From an uncultured Celeribacter sp. (lineage in GTDB: Bacteria > Pseudomonadota > Alphaproteobacteria > Rhodobacterales > Rhodobacteraceae): DNA of 64,000 nucleotides. A program made the translations under genes and the position numbers. Position 1 is the first letter of the stretch. Every line of letters begins with the position of its first letter. The stretch lies in the NCBI RefSeq assembly GCF_963676475.1, contig NZ_OY781107.1, forward strand, positions 558,001 to 622,000, given 5' to 3'. Of the stretch, positions 1 through 7,619 are shown in pieces. Below the pieces are notes generated by a model. That model saw only the letters and a list, made by a program, of their open reading frames with translations. It was not told where the DNA came from and searched no databases.

Positions 1-66
1 GAAGTCTCCGGGCGCATCGACTTCGATGTTCTCGCGACCCAGGGCCGCGCGCTCTTCGATGACTGA
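1..66 (+). CDS. C-terminal end of an unidentified protein (cut by window edge)
   Basis: The first frame is open from base 1 and stops at TGA 64-66, giving a 21-residue tail that ends in ALFDD. The stop overlaps the ATG of the histidine phosphatase at base 59 (ATGACTGA), an arrangement typical of translationally coupled operon genes, so this is probably the true end of an upstream co-directional gene. Too little is present to name the product. Confidence 0.5.
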   Translation, partial: EVSGRIDFDVLATQGRALFDD

Positions 67-775
67 GACCTGCTACATCGCTTTGGTCCGACACGGGGCC
101 TATCACCAGCGTGCGGACGCGCCGTCGGCGCGGCAACCTTTTGCCTTGACCGACGCGGGGCTGGCGCAGGCCCGTACCTGTGGCGCAGAGCTGGCTAAGA
201 TGGCGACGGAGCATGATCTGGCAATTGCGCCTGTGATCCACTGCTCAAAGCAATTGCGCGCCTGGCAGACCGCTGCGGAAATTGCCGAGACACTGCGCGC
301 GGCAGGCCATGACATCGACCAGCCGAGAGAAACGTCTGCTTTGGCCGAGCGCGGTCTTGGCAGTGCGGCCAATCTGACCGTCGCGGAAATCGAGGCGGTG
401 CTCGATGCCGATCCGCGCTATCCAGCCCCACCCGCAGGCTGGAAATCCGACAGCGACTATTGTTTGCCGTTGGAAGGGGCCGAAAGCCTCATGCAGGCGG
501 GGGAACGTGTCGCTGGATACCTGCGGGAGATCGCACAGACAGGGGAAAAGAGGGGGGCAACGACAGGTGGCAATCAGCTGAACATCGTCGTCGGTCACGG
601 CGCCTCGATCCGCCATGCCTGTCATCACCTGGGCCTCATGAGCCGTGACGAGATCGCGCAATTGTCGATGTTTCACGCCCGACCGTTACTTCTCTGTTAC
701 AGTCCTCATGATAAGTGGCGTCACTTGGCCGGTGCGTGGAAAGTCAGGGCGCCCAAAGAGGACCCGATCGACTGA
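59..775 (+). CDS. histidine phosphatase family protein
   Basis: This encodes a 238-residue member of the histidine phosphatase (phosphoglycerate mutase-like) superfamily. The catalytic RHG motif is at residues 11-13 and a second conserved histidine lies in VVGHGASIRH near residue 185; family members use these two histidines to form and break a phosphohistidine. The substrate cannot be told from sequence. The ATG at 59 was chosen over one at 26 because it places the RHG motif close to the N-terminus, as is usual in the family, and overlaps the upstream stop codon. It is followed by a metallophosphoesterase and an amphi-Trp protein in the same direction. Confidence 0.85.
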   Translation: MTETCYIALVRHGAYHQRADAPSARQPFALTDAGLAQARTCGAELAKMATEHDLAIAPVIHCSKQLRAWQTAAEIAETLRAAGHDIDQPRETSALAERGLGSAANLTVAEIEAVLDADPRYPAPPAGWKSDSDYCLPLEGAESLMQAGERVAGYLREIAQTGEKRGATTGGNQLNIVVGHGASIRHACHHLGLMSRDEIAQLSMFHARPLLLCYSPHDKWRHLAGAWKVRAPKEDPID

Positions 776-803
776 CGCCGGCGCACAGACGTGGGGCGCG
801 ATT

Positions 804-2141
804 TTGGATCATCTGAGCTTTCTTTCCGACCCGGGCACACGGCTTTTGCCCCCTGTGTTCGACACGCGTGACGATCTGCCGGAGATGCCGCGCGACATCG
901 AACCCTGGCTTAGCGCCTCCGCCCCTGAGATGCGGTCCCAGATTGCGGCCTCCCTGGAAAAGGCGCGGCGTCACGGGGGCTGGCACTGGCCCAAACGCCC
1001 GATCGTGTTCATCTCCGACCCCCACGCCGACGCCGAAGGCTTCCTGCACTCGCTGATCTCCGCGGGCGTCATCCGGCGCGCAGAGCCGGGCGGGCATCTG
1101 GCCCTGACCCGGTTCGGAACGCAGGCGCAGATCATTCTTGGCGGCGATTGCCTCGACAAGGGGCCAAGCAATCTGGCCCTGCTCGATGCGCTGGCTGACG
1201 TCCGCGCAACGGGGGTCGATCTGTCGCTTTTGGCGGGCAATCACGACCTGCGCATGGCGCTTGCCGTCGAGGCCATTCGCGGCCCGCGCGCGCCGTTGAA
1301 AGACCACCTTTTCGTCCGCATGGGACGCAAGCTCCTGCCTGCCTTGAAAGAAGTCTTCGAGCGTTTTGTGACCGCAGAGGACCTGCGGGGCCTGCCATCG
1401 GAGAAAAAATCCAAAGCTCGACTGTTGCCGCCGAAAGACTGGGCGGAGCAGTTCGAACAGGCGGCGGCAGGTCATTTGTCCGAGCGTGCGATTGCCAAAG
1501 AGATCAGGAAGCTCAAGGAAAAACAGGCTCAATTCAAAAAGAACGTCGCCAAGACCGGTCTCGGCTACCGCGAACTTCTGGCTGCCACCCTCAAATGTCA
1601 TGACGTGTTCTTCACGCCCGGTGGGCATTATGCGTGGTTTTTCGAGACCATGGATGTGGTGTCCCGAGTCGGGTCTTTGCTCTTTGTCCATGCCGGGCTT
1701 TGCGACAGCATGTGTGAGATGCTCGTGGCCGAAGGTCCGAAGACCGTCAATGCACGCTTTCGCGAAGAGGTTGAACGCGCCACCTTCGGCTTTTATTTCG
1801 GGCCTTTCGCCAATCTGGTACGGACCAAATACCGCGAGTCCGACTGTGCGCTCACCGAGGCCGGCACCGATCTTTTGCATCGGGACGGCATCCACATGGT
1901 GGTGCAGGGGCATGTGAACAATCATCAGGGTCAACGGCTTTTGATGAAACGCGGGCTGTTGCATCTGGAGGGGGATATCACCCTCGACCGTGCGTCCCGC
2001 CGTCTCGAAGGGCTCGACGGGATCGGCGTCGGCGCCACCTTGATTTTTCCATCTGGAGATGTGATCGGTCTCAGCCGGGATTATCCGCGGGCCAAACATT
2101 TCGCGCCGGACCGACACAGCAACCTGAAAGACCTGATATGA
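804..2141 (+). CDS. metallophosphoesterase (calcineurin-like)
   Basis: A protein of about 445 residues with the metal-binding motifs of calcineurin-like phosphoesterases in order: ISDPHAD (D-x-H), GGDCLDKGPSN (GD-x-x-D) and LAGNHDLRMAL (GNHD). Later histidines occur in FVHAGLCD and VVQGHVNN. Between GNHD and these is a long charged insertion of about 100 residues, rich in Lys, Glu and Gln and probably helical. The start is uncertain: the frame is open back to 645, but that would overlap the phosphatase gene by 130 bases. A TTG at 804, seven bases after a GGGG that could serve as ribosome-binding site, fits best. The stop overlaps the next ATG (ATGA). The substrate is unknown. Confidence 0.8.
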   Translation: MDHLSFLSDPGTRLLPPVFDTRDDLPEMPRDIEPWLSASAPEMRSQIAASLEKARRHGGWHWPKRPIVFISDPHADAEGFLHSLISAGVIRRAEPGGHLALTRFGTQAQIILGGDCLDKGPSNLALLDALADVRATGVDLSLLAGNHDLRMALAVEAIRGPRAPLKDHLFVRMGRKLLPALKEVFERFVTAEDLRGLPSEKKSKARLLPPKDWAEQFEQAAAGHLSERAIAKEIRKLKEKQAQFKKNVAKTGLGYRELLAATLKCHDVFFTPGGHYAWFFETMDVVSRVGSLLFVHAGLCDSMCEMLVAEGPKTVNARFREEVERATFGFYFGPFANLVRTKYRESDCALTEAGTDLLHRDGIHMVVQGHVNNHQGQRLLMKRGLLHLEGDITLDRASRRLEGLDGIGVGATLIFPSGDVIGLSRDYPRAKHFAPDRHSNLKDLI

Positions 2142-2410
2142 GCGGCCAGAACGCACATTTTTCGCATGACTCCCTGCAAGATGCCAAAACCATCAAAACG
2201 CTTTTGACGGCCCTGTCGAAAGGCTTTTCGAAAGGCGAAATGACGCTTGGTGACGATGAGAATGAACTGGTGCTGCAAACCGCAGGCCTGATGAATGTTC
2301 GCATCAAAGCATCGCGTGAAGACGGGCAATGTCAGATCAATCTGCGCGTGTCCTGGTCGGACCCTGTGAACCCGGGCACCAGCAAGGGCAGCCCGAAGAT
2401 CAAGACCTAG
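2138..2410 (+). CDS. amphi-Trp domain-containing protein
   Basis: A 90-residue protein whose C-terminal half resembles the amphi-Trp domain: alternating hydrophobic strands (ENELVLQTAG, then NVRIKASREDGQCQINLRVSW) closed by a tryptophan. The N-terminal half is polar and helical. The function of such domains is not well established. It shares a 4-base ATGA overlap with the upstream metallophosphoesterase, so the two are almost certainly co-translated; it is the last gene of the operon. Confidence 0.7.
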   Translation: MSGQNAHFSHDSLQDAKTIKTLLTALSKGFSKGEMTLGDDENELVLQTAGLMNVRIKASREDGQCQINLRVSWSDPVNPGTSKGSPKIKT

Positions 2411-2603
2411 GTCTGCCTCTCGAAGCGCCTGCATCCCGCCTTTTCCTGTCCTCCATGCGGGCGCCGAATGGGACCGGTGACTCACATATCGTCACACCAC
2501 ATCATGAAACTTCTGGCGTTGTGAGGCCCAATTTCAGAGCGCTCACTCGATGCAGGGCCTCGTGAGGAGGTCTGCTGCCTGTCGATAGTTCGTGTAGACC
2601 TGA
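2411..2603. other. intergenic spacer before IS remnant
   Basis: No gene is supported in these roughly 190 bases. They contain an inverted repeat, GAGGCCC at 2523-2529 and GGGCCTC at 2555-2561, separated by 25 bases. It is not followed by a T tract, so its role as a terminator of the upstream operon is doubtful. Confidence 0.4.
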
Positions 2604-2681
2604 TGTGATCCCCGAAAACGCCCTCGTTTTTGGCTGGAGTTTCCCGTGACGAATCCTTGGCTGAGAGAGGAACGGAAACGC

Positions 2682-2941
2682 ATGAAAGCTTCGAAGGTTA
2701 CGGACGCGTGAGACAAGCGTTCATCATCAAGCAAGGCGAAGAAGGCACGCCGGTTGCCGAGATATGTCGAAAGGCGGGGATCATCCAGGCGACCTATTTC
2801 AATTGGAAGAAGAAGTACGCGGGGATGCTGCCCACGGACATGAAGCGGTTGCGCGACCTGGAAGATGAAAATTCCCGGCTCAAGAAGATCGTGGCGGACT
2901 TGGCTTTGGACAATGAGATGTTGCAGGACGTGATCAAGTGA
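2682..2941 (+). pseudogene. IS3 transposase orfA (helix-turn-helix subunit), frameshifted
   Basis: The N-terminus reads MKASKVTDA from the ATG at 2682 and then meets TGA at 2709. The remainder continues in another frame from about 2705: AFIIKQGEEGTPVAEICRK, followed by the helix-turn-helix segment around ATYFNWKKKYAG and a leucine-zipper-like end (LRDLEDENSRLKKIVADL). This is the usual DNA-binding OrfA of IS3 elements, broken by a small indel near codon 10. Its stop at 2939-2941 overlaps the GTG that would begin orfB at 2938, as is usual for this family, which makes OrfAB by programmed frameshifting. Confidence 0.8.
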
Positions 2942-3346
2942 AAGCTTTGAGGCCTGCTTGGAAGAGGACGCTGGTCGACGAGATCAGAGCATATTGGCGG
3001 GGGTCGATCCGGCGAGCCTGTGGGCTCATCCGGTTTGATCCCGCACCTATCGCTACAAGTCTCGTCGATCCGATCAGGCCGCGCTGGAACAGCGGATCAG
3101 GGAGATTTGTCAGACGCACGTGCGGTTTGGATACCGGCGGGTCCACGTGCTGTTGCGCCGGGAAGGCTGTCAGATCAACGCCAAGAAGACTTATCGTGTT
3201 TACAAGGAGTTGGGTATGCAACTTCGAAACAAGACACCAAAGAGACGTGTGAAGGCGAAGCTGCGGGAAGGCCGCATAGCGCGATCGACAACAAAGTTCC
3301 GGCAGCGCTCATGAAATTGCCAGACGCATCCAGCCCGTCTGTGTGA
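2938..3346 (+). pseudogene. IS3 transposase orfB, frameshifted and lacking the DDE core
   Basis: The frame opens with KALRPAWKRTLVDEIRAYW and SIRRACGLIRFDP, shifts by one base near 3044, continues as TYRYKSRRSDQ to FGYRRVHVLLRREG and PKRRVKAKLRE, and then jumps near 3268-3275 directly to the C-terminal tail RPHSAIDNKVPAALMKLPD. The integrase-like catalytic region with the DDE residues, roughly 140-150 codons in full-length relatives, is therefore missing. It has at least two separate lesions (one-base shift and large deletion). Confidence 0.8.
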
Positions 3347-3430
3347 TCAAAGGCGGAAAATCTCGCCCTGAGCGGGGACACTTTCGGTAGCATATCAAAA
3401 GTAATCGGCTCCCCTTTCAAGAGATAGACA

Positions 3431-3460
3431 AGCCCCGCTTTTGGCGGGGCTTTTTGTTTT
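3431..3460 (+). terminator. intrinsic terminator
   Basis: An 8-bp perfect stem (AGCCCCGC 3431-3438 with GCGGGGCT 3444-3451) with a 5-base loop is followed by TTTTTGTTTT. It points rightward, but the only rightward genes upstream are the IS fragments. It was probably the terminator of a gene interrupted or removed by the insertion, or it stops read-through from the amphi-Trp operon. Confidence 0.8.
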
Positions 3461-3483
3461 GAGTCTTTATCACAACAAAGGAG

Positions 3484-4287
3484 TTAAATTGGTTTTGACC
3501 GTGAGTTCCGTTCAAAGAAATCCACCGGATTAAAGACATCCGCATACATGGATGACGTGACAGCAAAGCCTTCAAAAATATCCAATGGGTTGCATTTCGC
3601 ATGTAACTCCTCGGTCAAACACAAAAGCCCCGCGACATCATCGAAGCCCCAAGAGAACAAAAGCCCTTTCGCCGCGATCGCGGCAAGCTTTTCTCCGGGA
3701 AAATCAACGGCTGGGTTGGAGCGCTCAAAAGCTACCGCAGGAACCTTTAAAGATATATTTCTCCATTCATTCCATATCGTCACCTCATCAATCGTGAGGC
3801 GTTTCAAATAATCTGAAAGAGTTGGCTCCAGCACCGCAGGCAACATGTCTTCCTCAGGTGGATAAACGTGATGGGCGTCGCAATAGCAGGTTAAAGCCTT
3901 AGCTATGGCTGGGTTTTTATCGGCACGCTCAGACTGAAGAACCCAGAGCCACACGGTTCTGGCAAACTCCATAAAATCGGCTGCTCCGATGGCCTGTTGG
4001 ATCTCTGTCCACGAGACCTTCTGCCCGAGACGCTTGATCGTGCTGTCAAAATCATCTGGAGCGTCATTGGGACCGCGCGGGGAGTTCGCCTGAACATATT
4101 GGACGACGTCCGGAATCGCCCGCGCCCCCACATGCTGAACACCATATTTCGTGGTCGCTGGAGAATGGCCCGGAACCTTAAAGAATGGGTTCAGAATGAC
4201 GTAAACAAAATCATAGTCATTCGCCCACCACTGCAAAATCGGTGTGTCGAGCGCTGGCTCGGCCAAATGACGCGGGATATTGTTCAT
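3484..4287 (-). CDS. hypothetical protein, co-translated with a glycosyltransferase
   Basis: A 267-residue protein I do not recognise. It is soluble in appearance: no signal peptide or membrane segment, many Trp and aromatic residues near the N-terminus (LQWWANDYDFVYVILNPFF), and an acidic, mostly helical middle. The ATG at 4287 overlaps the stop of the upstream glycosyltransferase (ATGA), so I prefer it to an in-frame ATG 15 bases earlier. The coupling suggests a role alongside that glycosyltransferase, for instance modifying the same surface polymer, but this is inference from position only. Its base composition is somewhat more AT-rich than its neighbours. Confidence 0.65.
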   Translation of the reverse strand: MNNIPRHLAEPALDTPILQWWANDYDFVYVILNPFFKVPGHSPATTKYGVQHVGARAIPDVVQYVQANSPRGPNDAPDDFDSTIKRLGQKVSWTEIQQAIGAADFMEFARTVWLWVLQSERADKNPAIAKALTCYCDAHHVYPPEEDMLPAVLEPTLSDYLKRLTIDEVTIWNEWRNISLKVPAVAFERSNPAVDFPGEKLAAIAAKGLLFSWGFDDVAGLLCLTEELHAKCNPLDIFEGFAVTSSMYADVFNPVDFFERNSRSKPI

Positions 4288-5177
4288 ACGCTCCCAAACC
4301 ACCGTTTCGCCGCCAGATCCTCGACGCTTTCCGCCTCGATCTGATCGACTTTACGCATCACCCGGCGAAGATGGTCATTCGCGTCCTGGGTCATGTTGGA
4401 GCCGCGCGTGATCTTGGCCATAAGTTCCGCGTTCGAGCGGGTGTAATAGTGGTTGAGCTGGATGTGATCGGCGGAATAGAAGCCCGGCTTTTTGCGGTCA
4501 GAGGCGGAAGCCTTGTCGCCCCTGTCGTTCACACTCGTGGTAGACCCATCCGTCTCGATGGAATGCACTTTCACCGCTGTGACGTGGCAGGGGTCCACGA
4601 TCATTTTGAAATTGCACATGCCCTTGAGGGGACTCATCGGGTCCGGGTGACGGCGGGTGTAATTGGCGACGATGCCTCCGTCCGGCGCGTCCTCGAACCC
4701 GTTGCGTCCGAACATGTGCCAGGGCAGTGAAATGTTCACTTCGCCGTCCAGATGAGCCAGACAGTCGAGCAGGGTCTTGCCAGATTTCGGCACCAGAAAT
4801 TCATCCACATCAATGAAAGCCATCCAGCGAAACTGATCGCCGAAGTTCGCCACCGCATGGGCGTAGGCCAGCACCTGATTGTGAATTTCCGCGCCCGAAT
4901 TCCCATCGCGCAGCTTTTGGGTCCAGGGGATCACGGTCACATTCTGGACTCCGACAGCGGCCACGATCTGCACCAAAGTGCCATCGGTCGAGCCGTTGTC
5001 GTAAACATAGAAATGCCGCACCCCGGCTTTCTGATGAAACCGTGCCCATTCGCCGATATGGGCCTCCTCATCGCGGACAATCAGAACAATCGCGAGGCCT
5101 TCGCGGTCGGGCTGTGCCTTTGGCGGATCGAGTGCGATACGTGAAATGGATTTGGTGCGACGCAGTGCTGAAAACAT
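4284..5177 (-). CDS. glycosyltransferase family 92 / family 2-like protein
   Basis: A 297-residue protein with features of GT92 (DUF23) and related GT-A glycosyltransferases: LAIVLIVRDEEAHIGEWARF near residue 28, HFYVYDNGSTDGT near 54, and the DxD-type metal and nucleotide-sugar site in MAFIDVDEFLVP near 117. The C-terminal part has HIQLNHYYTRS, a motif typical of GT92. No membrane segment is evident, so it probably acts in the cytoplasm or at the inner membrane; donor and acceptor are unknown. The start codon lies immediately after the T run of the peroxiredoxin terminator, and the only plausible ribosome-binding site (AGGGG) is inside that hairpin. It overlaps the next gene by four bases. 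Confidence 0.8.
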   Translation of the reverse strand: MFSALRRTKSISRIALDPPKAQPDREGLAIVLIVRDEEAHIGEWARFHQKAGVRHFYVYDNGSTDGTLVQIVAAVGVQNVTVIPWTQKLRDGNSGAEIHNQVLAYAHAVANFGDQFRWMAFIDVDEFLVPKSGKTLLDCLAHLDGEVNISLPWHMFGRNGFEDAPDGGIVANYTRRHPDPMSPLKGMCNFKMIVDPCHVTAVKVHSIETDGSTTSVNDRGDKASASDRKKPGFYSADHIQLNHYYTRSNAELMAKITRGSNMTQDANDHLRRVMRKVDQIEAESVEDLAAKRWFGSV

Positions 5178-5231
5178 AAAAAACCCCTGTTCACGAGTAC
5201 CATAGGAAAGATCGGCACAGGCGAACAGGGG
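5178..5231 (-). terminator. terminator of peroxiredoxin gene, overlapping the glycosyltransferase RBS
   Basis: Read on the minus strand, a perfect 9-bp inverted repeat (CCCCTGTTC ... GAACAGGGG; 5223-5231 with 5184-5192) encloses a 30-base loop and is followed by six T residues (5183-5178). The next base begins the ATG of the glycosyltransferase. The 3' arm holds the AGGGG that would be its Shine-Dalgarno sequence. Confidence 0.7.
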
Positions 5232-5259
5232 TGATTTCAGCGGCTTTTGTCCGAAACGC

Positions 5260-5907
5260 TTATGCTTTCACGAAACGCAGGTACGGCAGCTTGATGTCCA
5301 CGTCGCCGAATTTCTCTTTGGCTTCGTCATCGGACAGAGACAGGGCCGCGATCACGTCCTGACCAATAGTCCAGTTCGCGGGTGTCGCAAGCGGCGCGCC
5401 GTAGGTTTTTTGCAGACCATCAAGGGCACGCAGCACCTCGGCAAAGTTCCGGCCCACGGACATCGGGTAGGTCATGATGAGCTGTACTTTTTTGTCCGGC
5501 GAGATGATGAACACCGACCGCACAGAGGCGGAATCAGCCGCCGTGCGACCATCCGGCAGGTAGGCCTCAGCGGGCAGCATGTCGAAGGCTTTGGACACGG
5601 CCAGATCGGTGTCCGCGATGATGGGGAAGCCAGCCTTGGCGTTGGCAAACCCTTCAATGTCGGATTTCCACTGCACGTGCTCGTCAGCGCCATCGACAGA
5701 GAGACCGATCACTTTCGTGCCGCGCTTTTCCCATTCCTCGGCAAGCTGCGCCACGGCACCGAATTCGGTGGTGCAGACCGGCGTGAAATCTTTCGGGTGG
5801 GAGAACAGGATCGCCCAGCTGTCGCCAATCCAGTCGTGGAAGGTGATCTCACCCTGATCGGTCATGGCGGTAAAGTTTGGAACGATGTCGTTGATACGAA
5901 GACCCAT
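5260..5907 (-). CDS. 1-Cys peroxiredoxin (Prx6-like)
   Basis: A 215-residue thiol peroxidase that reduces hydrogen peroxide and organic hydroperoxides. The peroxidatic cysteine is Cys45 in HPKDFTPVCTTEFG, followed by the conserved Arg in the PxSVRSVFIISPDKK region. Length and C-terminal extension match the Prx6/AhpC-TSA 1-Cys group rather than the shorter typical 2-Cys enzymes. The ATG at 5907 follows GAGGAG at good spacing; an upstream in-frame ATG at 5937 lacks support. A palindrome resembling an iron-control element lies 34-50 bases upstream. Confidence 0.93.
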   Translation of the reverse strand: MGLRINDIVPNFTAMTDQGEITFHDWIGDSWAILFSHPKDFTPVCTTEFGAVAQLAEEWEKRGTKVIGLSVDGADEHVQWKSDIEGFANAKAGFPIIADTDLAVSKAFDMLPAEAYLPDGRTAADSASVRSVFIISPDKKVQLIMTYPMSVGRNFAEVLRALDGLQKTYGAPLATPANWTIGQDVIAALSLSDDEAKEKFGDVDIKLPYLRFVKA

Positions 5908-5940
5908 GGTCAACTCCTCTACAAGTGCGTGGTTCACAAA

Positions 5941-5957
5941 ATTAGATACATTCTAAA
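5941..5957 (-). promoter_or_regulatory. candidate operator upstream of peroxiredoxin
   Basis: On the minus strand the sequence TTTAGAATGTATCTAAT is a near-perfect palindrome about 35 bases before the peroxiredoxin start. It resembles the iron-control element bound by the Irr regulator in alphaproteobacteria (TTTAGAA-N3-TTCTAAA), with two mismatches. The assignment is inference from similarity only. Confidence 0.35.
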
Positions 5958-6009
5958 TTTGTAATTTCCACCCTCTATACCGCAACCGCGACAAATTTAC
6001 TCGGAATTT

Positions 6010-6657
6010 TCAGAACGGGCATTTCGCCGTGAATGATACCCCCGCCCCGCCATCCGGGTGCCGGAACCGTAGCTGTTCTGCATGCAACATCAAACGCGGC
6101 GCATCCAGCGCCTCACCCGTCGCATAGAACGGATCGCCCATGATCGGATACCCAAGCGCCAGCATATGCACGCGAAGCTGATGCGAACGGCCTGTCTTGG
6201 GCATCAACCGCACCCGCGTTTGATTGTCCTGATAGCGCACCACGCGCCAATCGGTGACGGCGGGTTTGCCGGTCTCGTGACAGACCATCTGTTTCGGACG
6301 GTTCGGCCAATCCACGATCAGCGGCAAATCCACCGTGCCGGTCTTCTCCGCGATATGACCATGAACCCAGGCAACATAGGTTTTCTTGGTCTGCCGTTTC
6401 TCGAACTGAAGCCCGATGTGGCGCTGCGCATGGGGCGTCAGAGCAAAGACCATGACACCCGAAGTGTCGCGATCCAACCGATGGATCAGCAAAGCCTCAG
6501 GAAAAGCCGTCTGGATGCGCGACATCAGACAATCGGCGAGATGCTCGCCCTTGCCCGGCACGGACAAAAGCCCCGACGGTTTGTTCACCACAAGGATCTC
6601 ATGATCCATGTGGAGCACATCCAGAGGGTCTTGCGGGGGATTGTAATCGTCACTCAT
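6010..6657 (-). CDS. RluA-family pseudouridine synthase
   Basis: A 215-residue enzyme that isomerises uridine to pseudouridine in RNA. The catalytic motif HRLDRDTSG is near residue 60, with Asp as the catalytic residue, preceded by VVNKPSGLLSVPGKG and followed by the family motifs KTYVAWVHG, TGRSHQLRVHM and GDPFYA. The short length with no S4 domain fits the RluA subgroup (23S rRNA U746 / tRNA U32 in E. coli), although the precise target site cannot be assigned here. Confidence 0.9.
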   Translation of the reverse strand: MSDDYNPPQDPLDVLHMDHEILVVNKPSGLLSVPGKGEHLADCLMSRIQTAFPEALLIHRLDRDTSGVMVFALTPHAQRHIGLQFEKRQTKKTYVAWVHGHIAEKTGTVDLPLIVDWPNRPKQMVCHETGKPAVTDWRVVRYQDNQTRVRLMPKTGRSHQLRVHMLALGYPIMGDPFYATGEALDAPRLMLHAEQLRFRHPDGGAGVSFTAKCPF

Positions 6658-6669
6658 GACAGGCGCCTA

Positions 6670-7131
6670 TCATGCCCGGTTCACCTTGGCAAAAACCCGA
6701 TTGAGAATAAGGGTCAATTGCTCGGCATCTTCCTGGGTGAAAGCCGCCGGGAGATCGCTATCGAGATCGAAGACCCCCAACAGCTCGCCTTTTGCGTTTT
6801 GCACAGGCAGGACCAATTCCGAGCGCGTCGATGAGGCACAGGCGATATGTCCCTCAAAGGCCTCGACATCAGGCACCAATTGCACCGCGCGCGTCCGCGC
6901 ACAGGCCCCGCAAACACCGCGTGAAAACGGGATCACAAGACAGCCATGACCGCCTTGGTAAGGCCCTATTTTCAAGAGGCTTTCTTCGACAACCCGATAG
7001 AACCCCGTCCAATGGAACCGATCATCAGATTGGTGCACCTCGCAGGCCACGGTTGCCATCAACGCCACCTCATCGGTCTCTCCCGCACAAAGCGCCTCAA
7101 GGCGCGCAGACAACCCCGCATAGTCGGTCAT
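6670..7131 (-). CDS. GAF-domain free methionine (R)-S-oxide reductase
   Basis: A 153-residue single GAF domain that reduces free methionine-R-sulfoxide with thioredoxin. Three cysteines match those used by the characterised enzymes: Cys64 (GGHGC), Cys74 (RGVCG) and Cys98 (GHIACAS). The context SELVLPV and LLGVFDLDSD closes the domain. The ATG at 7131, preceded by GGAG six bases upstream, is preferred; an ATG 12 bases earlier is possible. It is divergent from the STAS/kinase pair. Confidence 0.85.
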   Translation of the reverse strand: MTDYAGLSARLEALCAGETDEVALMATVACEVHQSDDRFHWTGFYRVVEESLLKIGPYQGGHGCLVIPFSRGVCGACARTRAVQLVPDVEAFEGHIACASSTRSELVLPVQNAKGELLGVFDLDSDLPAAFTQEDAEQLTLILNRVFAKVNRA

Positions 7132-7274
7132 ATTTTTCTCCATTTTCCTGTTGGCGCAAACCCATTGGTAAGATTTCAGCCCTAGGATCAAGCCCAATAC
7201 AGCGTCTTTTCCGCTTTCCGGAGAGTCCGTCGAGGGTTCGGATGCAGGCGCTTCGCAGGAAAAAGGTACGGCAT

Positions 7275-7619
7275 ATGAAACTGACACATCAGGACTTTGA
7301 TGACGTGCGCGTGGTTTGCGTCGGTGAAAACCGAATTGACGCCGCCTGTGCCATCCAGTTCAAAGACGAAATGCGCGCGCTAAGTGACAATGGCCCTGCC
7401 CGCATTGTGCTCGATCTGCAAAATGTTGAATTTCTGGACAGTTCCGGCCTTGGCGCCGTGGTCGCCGCATTGAAGGCGGTTCATCATGGCCAGCGTTTGG
7501 AACTCGCCTCTCTGCATCCGACGGTCCAGCGCGTCTTTCACCTGACCCGCATGGATACGGTTTTCACAATCCACACCAGCGTTGCCACAGCTGTCGAGGG
7601 TATTGCGAATGCGTCCTGA
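7275..7619 (+). CDS. STAS-domain anti-sigma factor antagonist (RsbV-like)
   Basis: A 114-residue single STAS domain. The motif VEFLDSSGLGAV at residues 51-62 contains the serine(s) phosphorylated in RsbV/SpoIIAA proteins. Such proteins, when unphosphorylated, bind the partner kinase and free its target. The ATG at 7275 was chosen because the domain begins immediately after it; upstream sequence in frame has no domain similarity. The stop lies 9 bases inside the next gene, which encodes the matching kinase, so the two are coupled. Confidence 0.88.
   Translation: MKLTHQDFDDVRVVCVGENRIDAACAIQFKDEMRALSDNGPARIVLDLQNVEFLDSSGLGAVVAALKAVHHGQRLELASLHPTVQRVFHLTRMDTVFTIHTSVATAVEGIANAS

Larger units (their letters stand above)
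2604..3380 (+). mobile_element. IS3-family insertion sequence remnant (internally deleted)
   Basis: This block carries both ends of an IS3-type element but only fragments of its two transposase reading frames. The left end begins near 2604 (TGTGATCCCCG) and the right end, read on the minus strand, begins TGTCCCCGCTCAGGGCGAG at about 3380; the two are imperfect inverted repeats. The piece between is about 0.8 kb, against the usual 1.2-1.5 kb for the family, because most of the orfB catalytic region is missing. No clear target-site duplication was seen. The element cannot encode an active transposase. The exact ends are inferred. Confidence 0.75.
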
